A stretch of DNA of 64,000 nt from Prevotella sp. 885. Its GTDB lineage: Bacteria > Bacteroidota > Bacteroidia > Bacteroidales > Bacteroidaceae. How positions within the stretch are numbered: position 1 is the first letter of the stretch; every line of letters starts with the position of its first letter. The stretch lies in contig NZ_NOVE01000016.1 of NCBI RefSeq assembly GCF_002265625.1, positions 1 through 64,000 of the forward strand, read 5' to 3'. Below the pieces are notes generated by a model. That model saw only the letters and a program-made list of their open reading frames with translations. It did not search any database and was not told the origin of the DNA. A program made the translations under genes and the position numbers. Below, in pieces: positions 53,660-63,125 of the stretch.

Positions 53660-54727
53660 CTACAAGCTTATGTGTTGTATGCGCTTTGCCCAATCGAGCA
53701 CACCAACAGAAAGGTTCAGGTACTGCCACTCGGTTCCGATGAGGAAGAAGTCGAGGCGATAGTCATACTCGCGGTCGAGATATTCCTGGATGCCGTAGTT
53801 CTGGGCGGCATAGGCATCGCGTCCCTGCTGGAGGATGTCGGGCAGGTTGATAAGAGCGACGGTCTTGCCCGACACCTTATTATATATATGTAGCATGGCG
53901 TTGCGATCGTTCTCCCCAGGAGAATAATACACCAGTCGCGAGAGCATCAGTCCGGCATGAGCCGTACGTTCCTTCACGTAGCCCGAAGCATCGCGGAACT
54001 CAGTAGTCCATGTACGGAAAGGCGTATAGCGAAGCTTGGTGTCGCGAGCTAAAGAGTTGTCGTAATTGATGTGGCCGTTGTCGGCTATCACCTCGTAGCC
54101 GAAGTCGTCGGCAGAGATTTTGTCAGGTGCGTCAATCTGATGCAGCGAGATGGTGAGCTGCTTGGTGTCGCGCACCAAAGAGATGGTGTCGTGGGTGGCT
54201 TCCATGTCGCGCACGGCTGTAAGGTGCTGCGAGCGGCCTATCCACAGCGTGTCGAGTGGAGCCGAACAGTCGACGTCAGCCGTTTCGCCCGCACCATTGC
54301 GGTCGAGCACGGCACAGAACTTTGTCATGTCCTCGCCGTCGGCGGGAGCATGAATGCGAAACTTGGCGCCCTTGGTGGCAAGCGCGTCCTCATAACGCTT
54401 CTGCTTGGCAATGGCGAGAAACTGATATTCGCCAGGCTGCAAATTGAGATGTACGGCAAAGTCATGGCGGCGGATGGGAGCGTCGGTGTCGGTATTGAAA
54501 GCGTCCTGACGGAACAGATACTTGCCGTCCTTATCGTACACCATGACAACAACGCCTCCAACATGGTCGTTGAAAAGGTCGGCGCGCTGCGTGTTATAGT
54601 CGTAGCGGAAGTGCAGGTAAACGCCATTGTCGCATGGCTCAAGGTCGTCGTGCATCAGCGAGCAAGAAGCCAGCAAGGGTGCAAAGGCGAGTAATGAGCA
54701 TAAAGATTTAACCAGTCCGTGAAACAT
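53660..54727 (-). CDS. FimB/Mfa2-family fimbrial subunit (anchor or regulator)
   Basis: 355 residues. The lipoprotein signal ends FAPLLASC (Cys about 22), then SLMHDDLEPCDNGVYLHFRYDYN, the strongly conserved start of Mfa2/FimB proteins, and GGVVVMVYDKDGKYLFRQ. In Porphyromonas, Mfa2 anchors the fimbria to the outer membrane and limits its length. The C terminus, LNLSVGVLDWAKRIQHISL, closely resembles that of the Mfa1 shaft protein upstream, which is not needed for a pure anchor. The gene follows mfa1 by 95 bp, the gap holding a repeat hairpin. Confidence 0.88.
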   Translation of the reverse strand: MFHGLVKSLCSLLAFAPLLASCSLMHDDLEPCDNGVYLHFRYDYNTQRADLFNDHVGGVVVMVYDKDGKYLFRQDAFNTDTDAPIRRHDFAVHLNLQPGEYQFLAIAKQKRYEDALATKGAKFRIHAPADGEDMTKFCAVLDRNGAGETADVDCSAPLDTLWIGRSQHLTAVRDMEATHDTISLVRDTKQLTISLHQIDAPDKISADDFGYEVIADNGHINYDNSLARDTKLRYTPFRTWTTEFRDASGYVKERTAHAGLMLSRLVYYSPGENDRNAMLHIYNKVSGKTVALINLPDILQQGRDAYAAQNYGIQEYLDREYDYRLDFFLIGTEWQYLNLSVGVLDWAKRIQHISL

Positions 54728-54775
54728 AATGTTTGCCGTTAAATTAATTAAGATTGATTTAGATGTTGATGTTTG

Positions 54776-54808
54776 GATAGTAGCGGAGGCCGGAGACCTC
54801 CGCCACTT
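54776..54808. repeat. Intra-operon GCGGAGG hairpin, copy 2
   Basis: On the plus strand GATAGTAGCGGAGG-CCGGAGA-CCTCCGC-CACTT (stem-loop 54783-54803). In the direction of transcription (minus) the core reads GCGGAGG-TCTCCGG-CCTCCGC, identical to the core of copy 1 at 4549-4569 in its own transcript. Confidence 0.75.
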
Positions 54809-54822
54809 TTATGCTTTACAGT

Positions 54823-56529
54823 TTAGAGGTCGATGCTCTGGCTGCGCTTAGCCCAGTCAAGAATCTTAACCTCCACATTGATGTACTGATCGTTAACGTC
54901 GTCAGGATCTGTAGGATTAACCTTAGGAACGTCAGGATAACCAGGACCACTAACGCTACTTACAGAAAGCTCGTACCAGTTGTTACGTAGAACACCGTAG
55001 CGACCAAGCCAGTTAGCATTGTTTCCTTCGTATGTCTTATCACCGGGATTCCAAGGAGTAAGCCCGTTGAAGTGCATTACACGTGCGACATAGTAAGAAA
55101 CGCCACTCTCATACGTAGACAAACCAACTGCTGCGTCTGTTGATGTAGCTTTCTTGAAGCCGAGCTTTGCATTAATCTGATCAACCTGTTCATCATTAAG
55201 AGCGGTTGTACCATAAGTAATATTAGCAGCAGCAACAAGACGTACACCAGACTTTGTCATGTCATTGCCTTCAGCATCAAGTGTTACAGTTACCTTTGAA
55301 GCATTAGCCTCACCAAGAACCTCCTGTGCCTTAGCCTTAATCTGTGCTACGACATCAGCAGCATGCCACAACTTAGGACTGTTACCAAACTTATAGAAAG
55401 TCTCTCCATCTGCAAAATTATCAGGTGTGTACTTGGCAGAGAACAAAACTCGTGTTGTCTGACCCTGCACCATGTGATCAATGTCGAAGGTATTCTCAAG
55501 ACAGTACTGAGCCTTCTTTGCTTCAGCACCAGTCTTAAAGTTACCCTTTGTTGCCATTGTAAACTCACGCTCGCAATCAGCTACAGAAGCGAAATCTGTG
55601 CTGTAGTTAGGATCCAAGCCCCAATATACGCGTGGGAACTCTGAAGTAAGCTTTGTGTCATGGAAACGATCCATTGATGCACCATTGGTAGCAGCAGGAG
55701 TAGTTGTTGTTTTCCATGTATCAGCCCACAATCCTTCTGTTACATGTACAGGGTATGTCTTGGTATTGGTAACATCAAGAGTCCAACCAGTAATGTCAAC
55801 CTTGTCACCAGCAAAGTTGCCATCTGCAATATCAACATGCTCAGCAGAAGAAGAAGCGAGAGAAACCTTAGCAAGACCACGCTCTACGTATACTGTAGTG
55901 GCTGTAGAGTTCTCAGCCTGCTGCTTAGAAGCGTAAATGTTCTTGATTTCAACAAGAGTTTCAGGAGCGCCAGCAACATACTTAGGTGCATTTGCCATAA
56001 AGAAGCCGTTGTCATACTTCAAGTAGTTGGCAGTTGCGTTAGCCTCATTCTGGCTCCAGTCAGCATATGTCTGGCCTTCAGTAGGATAAGTGATTTTCGC
56101 AGCCGTTTCAGAATTGTTGTTGAGAACAATAAGAGCATAATAACCCTTATTTTCACCAACTTCAGCCTTTGTAATTTTGGCTGTCAACTTGGCTGTTGTG
56201 GTAATACCATTTGTCTCGCTTGATGTCCAAGGCTCCATATTACCAAGGTCTACAGACTCCTTGAATACGAAATCACCAGAAGCGTTTTTCTGGAAGAGAA
56301 GAAGAGCAGCGTCCTTTACTGCGTACTCGTTCTTATCACCTCCGTCGAATGTAGGATCACCTGCCACACGAGTACCGCTTGTTGTCGGCAGATTGATTCT
56401 GAACGAAGCATAGGCTTCACCTGTCTGGTTGCCTTCATGGCCGTTAGAAGTGAGGTCGTCATTGCTTGAGCAAGCGACCAAGGCTGTAGCCATGACAGCC
56501 ATACCGAAGAGATTCTTAACGTTTCTCAT
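54823..56529 (-). CDS. Mfa1-family major fimbrial shaft subunit
   Basis: 568 residues. The lipoprotein signal ends VMATALVAC (Cys about 20). Maturation in this family uses a later Arg-directed cleavage; a plausible site is TSGTR/VAGDP (about 54). The fimbrillin N-terminal domain (AYASFRINLPT, AALLLFQKNASGDF, KGYYALIVLNNNSETAA) and the C-terminal LGRYGVLRNNWYELSVSSVSGPG segment are characteristic. The terminal strand VEVKILDWAKRSQSIDL is the donor strand that would complete the next subunit in a type V pilus. It is AT-richer and Ala/Thr/Asn-rich compared with neighbours. It has 29% or so of its length in variable loops, typical for a surface antigen, though that figure is only a rough visual impression. 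Confidence 0.9.
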   Translation of the reverse strand: MRNVKNLFGMAVMATALVACSSNDDLTSNGHEGNQTGEAYASFRINLPTTSGTRVAGDPTFDGGDKNEYAVKDAALLLFQKNASGDFVFKESVDLGNMEPWTSSETNGITTTAKLTAKITKAEVGENKGYYALIVLNNNSETAAKITYPTEGQTYADWSQNEANATANYLKYDNGFFMANAPKYVAGAPETLVEIKNIYASKQQAENSTATTVYVERGLAKVSLASSSAEHVDIADGNFAGDKVDITGWTLDVTNTKTYPVHVTEGLWADTWKTTTTPAATNGASMDRFHDTKLTSEFPRVYWGLDPNYSTDFASVADCEREFTMATKGNFKTGAEAKKAQYCLENTFDIDHMVQGQTTRVLFSAKYTPDNFADGETFYKFGNSPKLWHAADVVAQIKAKAQEVLGEANASKVTVTLDAEGNDMTKSGVRLVAAANITYGTTALNDEQVDQINAKLGFKKATSTDAAVGLSTYESGVSYYVARVMHFNGLTPWNPGDKTYEGNNANWLGRYGVLRNNWYELSVSSVSGPGYPDVPKVNPTDPDDVNDQYINVEVKILDWAKRSQSIDL

Positions 56530-56592
56530 AGTTAAAAATTTTAGTTGATAAATATTAATTATTTTTGTTTAAGTTTAAAGCGTAAGGAGGCT

Positions 56593-56620
56593 GGGAAGGG
56601 TGTTTCGCAGCACCCTGCCC
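56593..56620. promoter_or_regulatory. Intercistronic hairpin before mfa1
   Basis: GGG-AGGGTG / CACCCT-CCC hairpin in the 125-bp gap between the DUF3868 gene and the shaft gene. There is no T-run on the minus strand, so it may protect the abundant mfa1 mRNA end rather than terminate. Confidence 0.45.
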
Positions 56621-56654
56621 TATTAAGAGAGAAAAATTATTATTAAGTTTTTCT

Positions 56655-58100
56655 TTATTTCGTGTTAGCGATGCGGTCGGCATTTGCCTTGGCATCCTCC
56701 GAACCTGCGGCAGCCGCCTCCAAGAACAACCGGCGTGCTGACTGATAGTCCTTTTTCAGCACAGCCAGAGTGCCACGAGCGTTCAATGCCTCGGCAGAAT
56801 TGCCGGCTTTCTCCAGATGTTTCTCAGCCGATGCCATGTCGCCTTTCTGCAAGTCGGCACATGCAGCATTGAGGTTGGCTGTCGGGTCGGCAGGGAACAT
56901 ACGCACGGCTATGTCGAACACCTCGTTGAACTCCGGCGAACCAGCCTCCATCGTCTGTGCCACAAGATACATCTCCAGCAACGAAAGCTGCTGCGGACGG
57001 GTTCTGAGTATCTGCTTGGCTTCCTCAACGGAGAAGGGACGCACGGTATAGCTAACGGTATAGTCGCTATGGCGCAAGCGAGGATAGATGTCCTTCATTA
57101 TCACGGCATAGTCCTGCGGATAGAGCTGGCGGATGCGCTTGTCCTTGTCGTCGGGAGCAAGGCTCGAGACTGAAATCTTAAGGATTTCGTCCTTATTGGC
57201 CAGTTGCGACTGCTGCACCTTACTGCGGAAACCGTCCCAATCCTCAGGCGTATAGTCTGAGCTGAACAGCTTGGCGTCAATCGGATAAAGCTGCGCCACA
57301 TAATTCTTCAGAGCCGCCGCACGCTCACGTGCCAGACGCTCGTTGTTGGCATAAGGACCTTCAGGCGAAGCATAACCGTGAATGTTGATGCCGTTGATTT
57401 CCACGTTCTTGTCATTGCGCACAAGGTCGATGGTGTTAGTTATCTTAGCCAGTTCGCGTGCGTTCTCGAAGAGGTCTACCACGATGTTCGTCTTGTTTAC
57501 ACGGAAGCTGAGATAAGCCTCGCCCTTCTCGGCACGTTGCTTGCGAGCCTCAGCGAAAGGCTTGACAAACGTAAGAGCCGGCATCCATGCGCCGATATTG
57601 TCAATGGTGGCAAGGTGGAGATTGTCGAGATTCTCCCTGTCGCCACATCCGCAGACGTCCTGAGTGGTAAGCAGACTCAGACGGTCCGATTCGAACGGAC
57701 GCTTGCGTGTTACGCTCTGGGCGTAGCTGACGCTCTGACGTGTGCCGTTCTTTCTGACAACCACCAGCGGCTGCTGGCTGCCCGTAGCACCAGAAGCCAA
57801 TTCACCGCTGCGCTCCATGCGTATCTGCTTTGACCTGCCATTGATAATGATAGGTGACAGAGCTATGGTGTCGCCGTCGGCAGCAAGCATCGGAGTGAAG
57901 ACGAGCTGCTGCTCAGACTTGAGTTTCAGGTTGTTGAGATTGAGGCTGAACGCCACATCCACCCTGTTACCCTCCACATACGTATGCAGACTGTCTATGG
58001 CTACAGCTCCAGAGGCAAGCTTCTGTGCCATTGCGGAACCGCAGGAAGCAGCCCCTATCAGGCATGAAATGATGATGCGTGTAAACGAATTAGTGTTCAT
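56655..58100 (-). CDS. DUF3868/OmpA-like outer-membrane-associated protein of the fimbrial operon
   Basis: From the ATG at 58100 (MNTNSFTRIIISCLIGAASC) the protein has 481 residues; the frame is open to 58190 but that part overlaps the upstream gene. The signal peptide ends GSAMA. The N-terminal DUF3868 domain (about 25-200, with VDVAFSLNLNNLKLKSEQQLVFTP) is followed by an OmpA-like region with INIHGYASPEGPYANNERLARERA (about 245-268). A C-terminal TPR-like part (NLNAACADLQKGDMASAEKHLEKAG) ends the protein. DUF3575-DUF3868 pairs precede many Bacteroidales type V pilus shaft genes. A role in outer-membrane assembly or anchoring is inferred. Confidence 0.85.
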   Translation of the reverse strand: MNTNSFTRIIISCLIGAASCGSAMAQKLASGAVAIDSLHTYVEGNRVDVAFSLNLNNLKLKSEQQLVFTPMLAADGDTIALSPIIINGRSKQIRMERSGELASGATGSQQPLVVVRKNGTRQSVSYAQSVTRKRPFESDRLSLLTTQDVCGCGDRENLDNLHLATIDNIGAWMPALTFVKPFAEARKQRAEKGEAYLSFRVNKTNIVVDLFENARELAKITNTIDLVRNDKNVEINGINIHGYASPEGPYANNERLARERAAALKNYVAQLYPIDAKLFSSDYTPEDWDGFRSKVQQSQLANKDEILKISVSSLAPDDKDKRIRQLYPQDYAVIMKDIYPRLRHSDYTVSYTVRPFSVEEAKQILRTRPQQLSLLEMYLVAQTMEAGSPEFNEVFDIAVRMFPADPTANLNAACADLQKGDMASAEKHLEKAGNSAEALNARGTLAVLKKDYQSARRLFLEAAAAGSEDAKANADRIANTK

Positions 58101-58108
58101 AATGCTGT

Positions 58109-58681
58109 TTAGAAAATATAGATCATACTGAGAGCGGCCTTTGTCGGACCGACATAGTTGCGATGGTTCTTCTCCAGGCATCTGGCGCAACGTCCGTAGA
58201 GCTTGTACGGGCTATAGGCATAACCGATGCCCAACGACGCCTCCATGTTCCAATGGCGCGAGAGCAGCCATTGATAGCCATAGGTGACACCCGCACCTAT
58301 ATACCATCCTTCATAGTGTCGTCCGCTCTTCGTCTTGGGCAGGATGCCGAACGGAAGGTCCACGTTCTTGACGTTGTATTCGCCGGCAAGAGCATGCACT
58401 CCGAAGAAGCTGCCTCCGAAGCGCTGGCATGTCCACCAGCGGTATTCCGGCTCCACATTCCAGATGCGCACCTTCTTGCCTCCGGAAAACTCCCAAGGAT
58501 TGAGCGTGGCAAACAGCTGTGCTGTCTGCTTCTCGGCGATGCCTACCTCAACACCTGCGTTAAGCGATGTCGTAGCCCAACCTAAGAGATTGGTCTTCAG
58601 AGCCACGTCCTGCGCCTTTGCCGCGCCTGACGATGCTAACAGCATCATTGCCAACACGAATATATAAATATGCTTTATCAT
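58109..58681 (-). CDS. DUF3575 family protein, first gene of the fimbrial operon
   Basis: 190 residues. The signal peptide ends SSGAAKA. Then QDVALKTNLLGWATTSLNAGVEVGIAEKQTAQL (about 24-56), the hallmark of DUF3575, followed by alternating beta strands ending in a possible outer-membrane barrel strand (TKAALSMIYIF). GWYIGAGVTYGYQWLLSRHW and a Cys pair (GRCARCLEK) lie near the C terminus. It is 8 bp upstream of the DUF3868 gene. Function is unknown; a small outer-membrane barrel partner of the pilus is plausible. Confidence 0.85.
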   Translation of the reverse strand: MIKHIYIFVLAMMLLASSGAAKAQDVALKTNLLGWATTSLNAGVEVGIAEKQTAQLFATLNPWEFSGGKKVRIWNVEPEYRWWTCQRFGGSFFGVHALAGEYNVKNVDLPFGILPKTKSGRHYEGWYIGAGVTYGYQWLLSRHWNMEASLGIGYAYSPYKLYGRCARCLEKNHRNYVGPTKAALSMIYIF

Positions 58682-58837
58682 ATTTAGGTTTTTGTATCTA
58701 TTAACTATATTTCAGTTTAAGTATATATATCTTCTAAAGCAGCCTTATGAATGAGTGTTTTTATGTGTTTCGCATCATCATAAGTTGTGTTTTTGTGTAC
58801 CTCGACTCAATCAAGGTCTCGCATAGTTTTTACGATG

Positions 58838-58845
58838 CAAAAATA
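58838..58845 (-). promoter_or_regulatory. Candidate -7 box for the fimbrial operon
   Basis: The minus strand reads TATTTTTG, matching TAnnTTTG, about 155 nt upstream of the DUF3575 gene. No good -33 is seen at 19-21 nt. The rest of the 58682-59525 gap holds element C and the enolase terminator. Confidence 0.3.
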
Positions 58846-58957
58846 GTAATAACATCCATAGCCTACATCAGACTTTCATCAAAATGTTGCATTTTTATTG
58901 TGCAAACGTTTTCACAAATCCAATGCAAACATTCGTCATTGGTAGTGACGTCCACCA

Positions 58958-59354
58958 ACGCAAATATCGTACAAACAAGTAAAAACCTGTTACAAAATAA
59001 AAATCGATTATAGAGATTTCAGAAGCCGTTTTCGATCGTTTTTGCCATCAGCAAAGCCCCTTTGACAGTCAAAATCAAAGCACCACCCTCCAATAGTGCC
59101 ACTATTACACCCCAATAGAGCCACTTTTACACACCAATAGTGGCACTATTAGGATGCAATAGTGCCACTATTGCACCCTAAAACAGCCTCTTTTACACAC
59201 CCATAATTTACGTCCGCCACCCACAAACCACCTAACTCACTGTATACGAACAACATAGCCTCAACTTCTCATAACTCAAGAATTTCGCACCAAAGATTTC
59301 CTCGTGCGCCGAGCTCACAGTATTGAGCGTTAGAAATGCAAATATTGTCATGGC
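58958..59354 (+). repeat. 397-bp dispersed palindrome-array element, copy C
   Basis: Left end ACGCAAATATCGTACAAA, right end ATGCAAATATTGTCATGG. Units with GTGSCAC-type cores lie at 59096, 59118, 59140, 59162 and 59184 (last one degenerate), each 22 bp apart. The stem-loop CGCAC-N13-GTGCG is at 59286-59308; its loop has changed at the 3' side compared with copies A and B while the stem is intact. It lies between the 5' end of the fimbrial operon and the 3' end of enolase. Confidence 0.87.
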
Positions 59355-59430
59355 AAGAATGTTTTCCAAGCATTCTTGCTTTGCCGTTATGCAGACTGTT
59401 AAGATAAATAATGACTTAAGCGAAGGGAAT

Positions 59431-59475
59431 AAAAAAAACAAAGGCATTGACAAGCCGTCACGACCTGTCAATGCC
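59431..59475 (-). terminator. Rho-independent terminator of enolase
   Basis: On the minus strand GGCATTGACA ... TGTCAATGCC (59475-59443) is followed by TTTGTTTTTTTT. It lies about 50 bp after the eno stop codon. Confidence 0.92.
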
Positions 59476-59525
59476 CATCTGATCCGATTGTGATTTATTC
59501 AAAAAAAAGACTGTTTACTCGTTTC

Positions 59526-60848
<1,323 letters not shown>

Positions 60849-60925
60849 TTAACTTTATAAAACTATATTCAAAACCGCATGAACACAACATCGTGTCGCA
60901 TAAATACGGTTTCTTATTCCGAGTG

Positions 60926-60957
60926 CAAAAATAGTAATCATAAGAAAAAGCTCCAAA
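60926..60957 (-). promoter_or_regulatory. Promoter of enolase
   Basis: On the minus strand TTTG (60957-60954), exactly 20 nt, then TATTTTTG (60933-60926). This is a perfect match to TTTG-N19-21-TAnnTTTG, about 93 nt upstream of the start codon, consistent with high expression. Confidence 0.8.
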
Positions 60958-61036
60958 TTCAAAGCATCCTAAAAAATAGGTATTTTTTTTAGCCACGCAT
61001 TGTCTTTACAGTCTTATCCCATATTTACGGACGCCT

Positions 61037-61453
61037 TCATTCATCATCTGTGATGGCATAAATTCCTTCCTTTTCCAGGATTTCTTCCAGAAATTCAGAA
61101 GCGTCAGCCACGCAAAGAGGGCATTCGCGAAGCACCTTTCCTGAACCCACCCCTTTGAGCAATTTGCATTGTGTGGCACCGTTGCGCTGCTTGAATTTAT
61201 CCATAATCTGTCTCATGCCCTTGACGGACTTCGCCTTGTCCTGGGTGGCAAGACCGAGTATGATGCCTGCGCCTACGATGGCTCCGCAAGTTCCCTCCAT
61301 ATTACCCATACCTGCTGCAAAGGCATTGCCAGCATTCTTAATGGTTTCTTCTTCCATGCCGGCGAAGTCGTGATAGGTGCAGAGCACAGCCTGTGTGCAA
61401 TTATGCGAACCACAACGCTTCTTCTCAGCTGCTATGTCTTTTCTTGTTTCCAT
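61037..61453 (-). CDS. C_GCAxxG_C_C family redox-type protein
   Basis: 138 residues, no signal peptide. The spaced cysteines that give the family its name are present: NCTQAVLC (about 19-26), then GMGNMEGTCGAIVGAGIILGL (Gly-rich Cys motif, about 49-69), QCKLLKG (about 97) and CPLCVADASEFLEEIL (about 114-129). Such proteins are thought to bind a metal or to act in redox chemistry; no reaction is established. It is monocistronic, between enolase and the divergent NUDIX gene. Confidence 0.85.
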   Translation of the reverse strand: METRKDIAAEKKRCGSHNCTQAVLCTYHDFAGMEEETIKNAGNAFAAGMGNMEGTCGAIVGAGIILGLATQDKAKSVKGMRQIMDKFKQRNGATQCKLLKGVGSGKVLRECPLCVADASEFLEEILEKEGIYAITDDE

Positions 61454-61499
61454 ATTATTATCTCCTTGTTATTTTTATTGGTTGTTTTGATTTCGGCTA

Positions 61500-61507
61500 C
61501 AAAGATA
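61500..61507 (-). promoter_or_regulatory. Candidate -7 box for the C_GCAxxG_C_C gene
   Basis: The minus strand reads TATCTTTG, 46 nt upstream of the start codon. No TTTG at the -33 distance was found. Confidence 0.4.
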
Positions 61508-61575
61508 ATGCTTTTATTATAGATACATAAAAGATATCAGCTATACATCAATAGATAATTTCTATCGTTAGAATA

Positions 61576-61607
61576 TTTGGCGTGGCGAAAAATAATATAT
61601 ATCTTTG
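61576..61607 (+). promoter_or_regulatory. Promoter of the NUDIX gene
   Basis: TTTG (61576-61579), exactly 20 nt, then TATCTTTG (61600-61607). Perfect Bacteroidota consensus, 27 nt before the ATG at 61635. Confidence 0.8.
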
Positions 61608-61634
61608 AGAAGTGAAACTTACACAAGATAAGAT

Positions 61635-62192
61635 ATGAAAGAAAAAATGTATTCATATAAGTATCCGCACCCCGCTGTGACAACCGACTGTGTCATCTTC
61701 GGATTTGACGGCGCAAAGCTTAAGGTTCTGCTGATTGAACGAGGAAACGAACCATATAAAGGACGATGGGCGTTTCCTGGTGGCTTCCTGAATATGGACG
61801 AAAGCGCCGAGCAAGGTGCAAGGCGTGAACTGATGGAAGAAACGGGAATGGTGGCTGGATACATGGAGCAGTTTCATGCCTTCACTGATCCTGACCGCGA
61901 TCCTCGCGAACGAGTAATCACAATAGCCTACTACGCCCTGTGCGAGATTCAGGAAGTAACGGGTGGCGACGATGCTGCAAAGGCCCAGTGGTTCAGCATC
62001 GACGAGATACCGCAGCTGGCGTTCGACCACGACCGCATGCTGCATCTTGCTCTTTCGGCGCTGCGAGAGAGACTTCATTTCCGACCCATCAGCCAACTGC
62101 TGCCCGAGAAATTCACAAAGGAAGAACTACAACTGCTCTACGAGACAATAATGGACGTAAAACTCGACAGCCCCAACTCTGCCAAGAGATAA
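61635..62192 (+). CDS. NUDIX hydrolase, NrtR/ADP-ribose-type, short C terminus
   Basis: 185 residues. The N terminus HPAVTTDCVIFGFDGAKLKVLLIERG is that of the NrtR-like and ADP-ribose/8-oxo-type NUDIX group. The Nudix box GGFLNMDESAEQGARRELMEETGM (about 52-75) has all key residues (G, R-E, E-x-x-E-E-x-G). The C terminus begins the usual LPEKFTKEELQLLYETIMDVKLD segment, which in NrtR-like regulators leads into a winged helix, but stops after SPNSAKR. It may therefore be a hydrolase only, with loss of the DNA-binding tail. No operon partner. Confidence 0.88.
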   Translation: MKEKMYSYKYPHPAVTTDCVIFGFDGAKLKVLLIERGNEPYKGRWAFPGGFLNMDESAEQGARRELMEETGMVAGYMEQFHAFTDPDRDPRERVITIAYYALCEIQEVTGGDDAAKAQWFSIDEIPQLAFDHDRMLHLALSALRERLHFRPISQLLPEKFTKEELQLLYETIMDVKLDSPNSAKR

Positions 62193-62308
62193 ATCAGACA
62201 CCGGGGCTACACCCTATATACTCCATCCGTAGCTCGGGCATATTGGCATGCCTCTTCATTCGAAGAAGAAAATCTTTTACTTTCCTTTTTTATGTAGGTT
62301 AGTTTTCA

Positions 62309-62316
62309 TACCTTTG
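62309..62316 (+). promoter_or_regulatory. Candidate -7 box for the UpxY gene
   Basis: TACCTTTG matches TAnnTTTG and lies 66 bp before the earliest start codon. Upstream is T-rich but lacks a clean TTTG at the right spacing. Confidence 0.4.
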
Positions 62317-62381
62317 TAGTCAAATTATGACAATTCTATCAAGAATAAGTCTATTGGTTTTAATCTAACCTCTGAACAACA

Positions 62382-63110
62382 TTGGAAGATACTACCAACC
62401 TGTCTCCAAAGGCAGACGCTTCATTGTATAATGGGCAGCCAACCGACACTGGCTTATCGTGTCCAAGTGCAGGACTTACCTCTTGTACGCCCTCCATCTC
62501 GAAGAACAAAGGTGGGGTGTCGGTAGAGAATGTGCTTGATGCAAGCAAGCAATGGTTTGTTCTGCGAGTTTCATATGGACGTATTATCAAGGCAAAAGCA
62601 TTTGTAGAAACTAAAGGATTTGAATGTTATGTTCCAATGCGTTATAAAGAGGTAAGGAAGCAAGGAAAGAAGCGAATCATAACAAAGCCTCTTCTCCCAT
62701 CATTCCTTTTTGTTCATGCTACAGCAGAGCAAGTAGAAACCTTGCTTCACGATAACAAAGTTGCATCAAATGAAAGCAGACCTTTATTCAGCTACTACTT
62801 CGACCATACCATCCATCGTCAAGACAATCCCGACCGCAATCCACCACTCACAATCCGAGATGAAGCCATGAACAACTTCATCCGCCTCACCTCCATTAAG
62901 AATCCTCACATAATTCCAGTCACATCAGACAACATTCAGTTCAAACTGGGTGATATGGTTGTTGTTACCGAAGGTGAATTCAAGGGTATACGTGGCAGAG
63001 TTGCAAGAATTGCCGGGCAACAGCGTGTTGTTGTGGAGTTGTTCGACGGGTGTTTGGTGGCTACGGCGTATGTGCCGAAGGAGGCGATGAAACTGTATAA
63101 TGAAAATTAA
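62382..63110 (+). CDS. UpxY-family transcription antiterminator (NusG-like)
   Basis: Up to 242 residues. The NGN domain KQWFVLRVSYGRIIKAKAFVETKGFECYVPM (about 52-82), TKPLLPSFLFVHATAEQVETLL and the C-terminal KOW domain LGDMVVVTEGEFKGIRGRVARIAGQQRVVVEL (about 189-220) identify it. Such proteins load on RNA polymerase at capsule-operon leaders and prevent early termination. The frame begins at TTG (62382), as no ATG is available. GTG at 62518 or 62530 would give 197 or 193 residues, closer to the usual UpxY size, so the start is uncertain. No capsule genes follow here; a small ORF and a broken transposase do. Confidence 0.9.
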   Translation: MEDTTNLSPKADASLYNGQPTDTGLSCPSAGLTSCTPSISKNKGGVSVENVLDASKQWFVLRVSYGRIIKAKAFVETKGFECYVPMRYKEVRKQGKKRIITKPLLPSFLFVHATAEQVETLLHDNKVASNESRPLFSYYFDHTIHRQDNPDRNPPLTIRDEAMNNFIRLTSIKNPHIIPVTSDNIQFKLGDMVVVTEGEFKGIRGRVARIAGQQRVVVELFDGCLVATAYVPKEAMKLYNEN

Positions 63111-63125
63111 ATTACAACAACGTTT

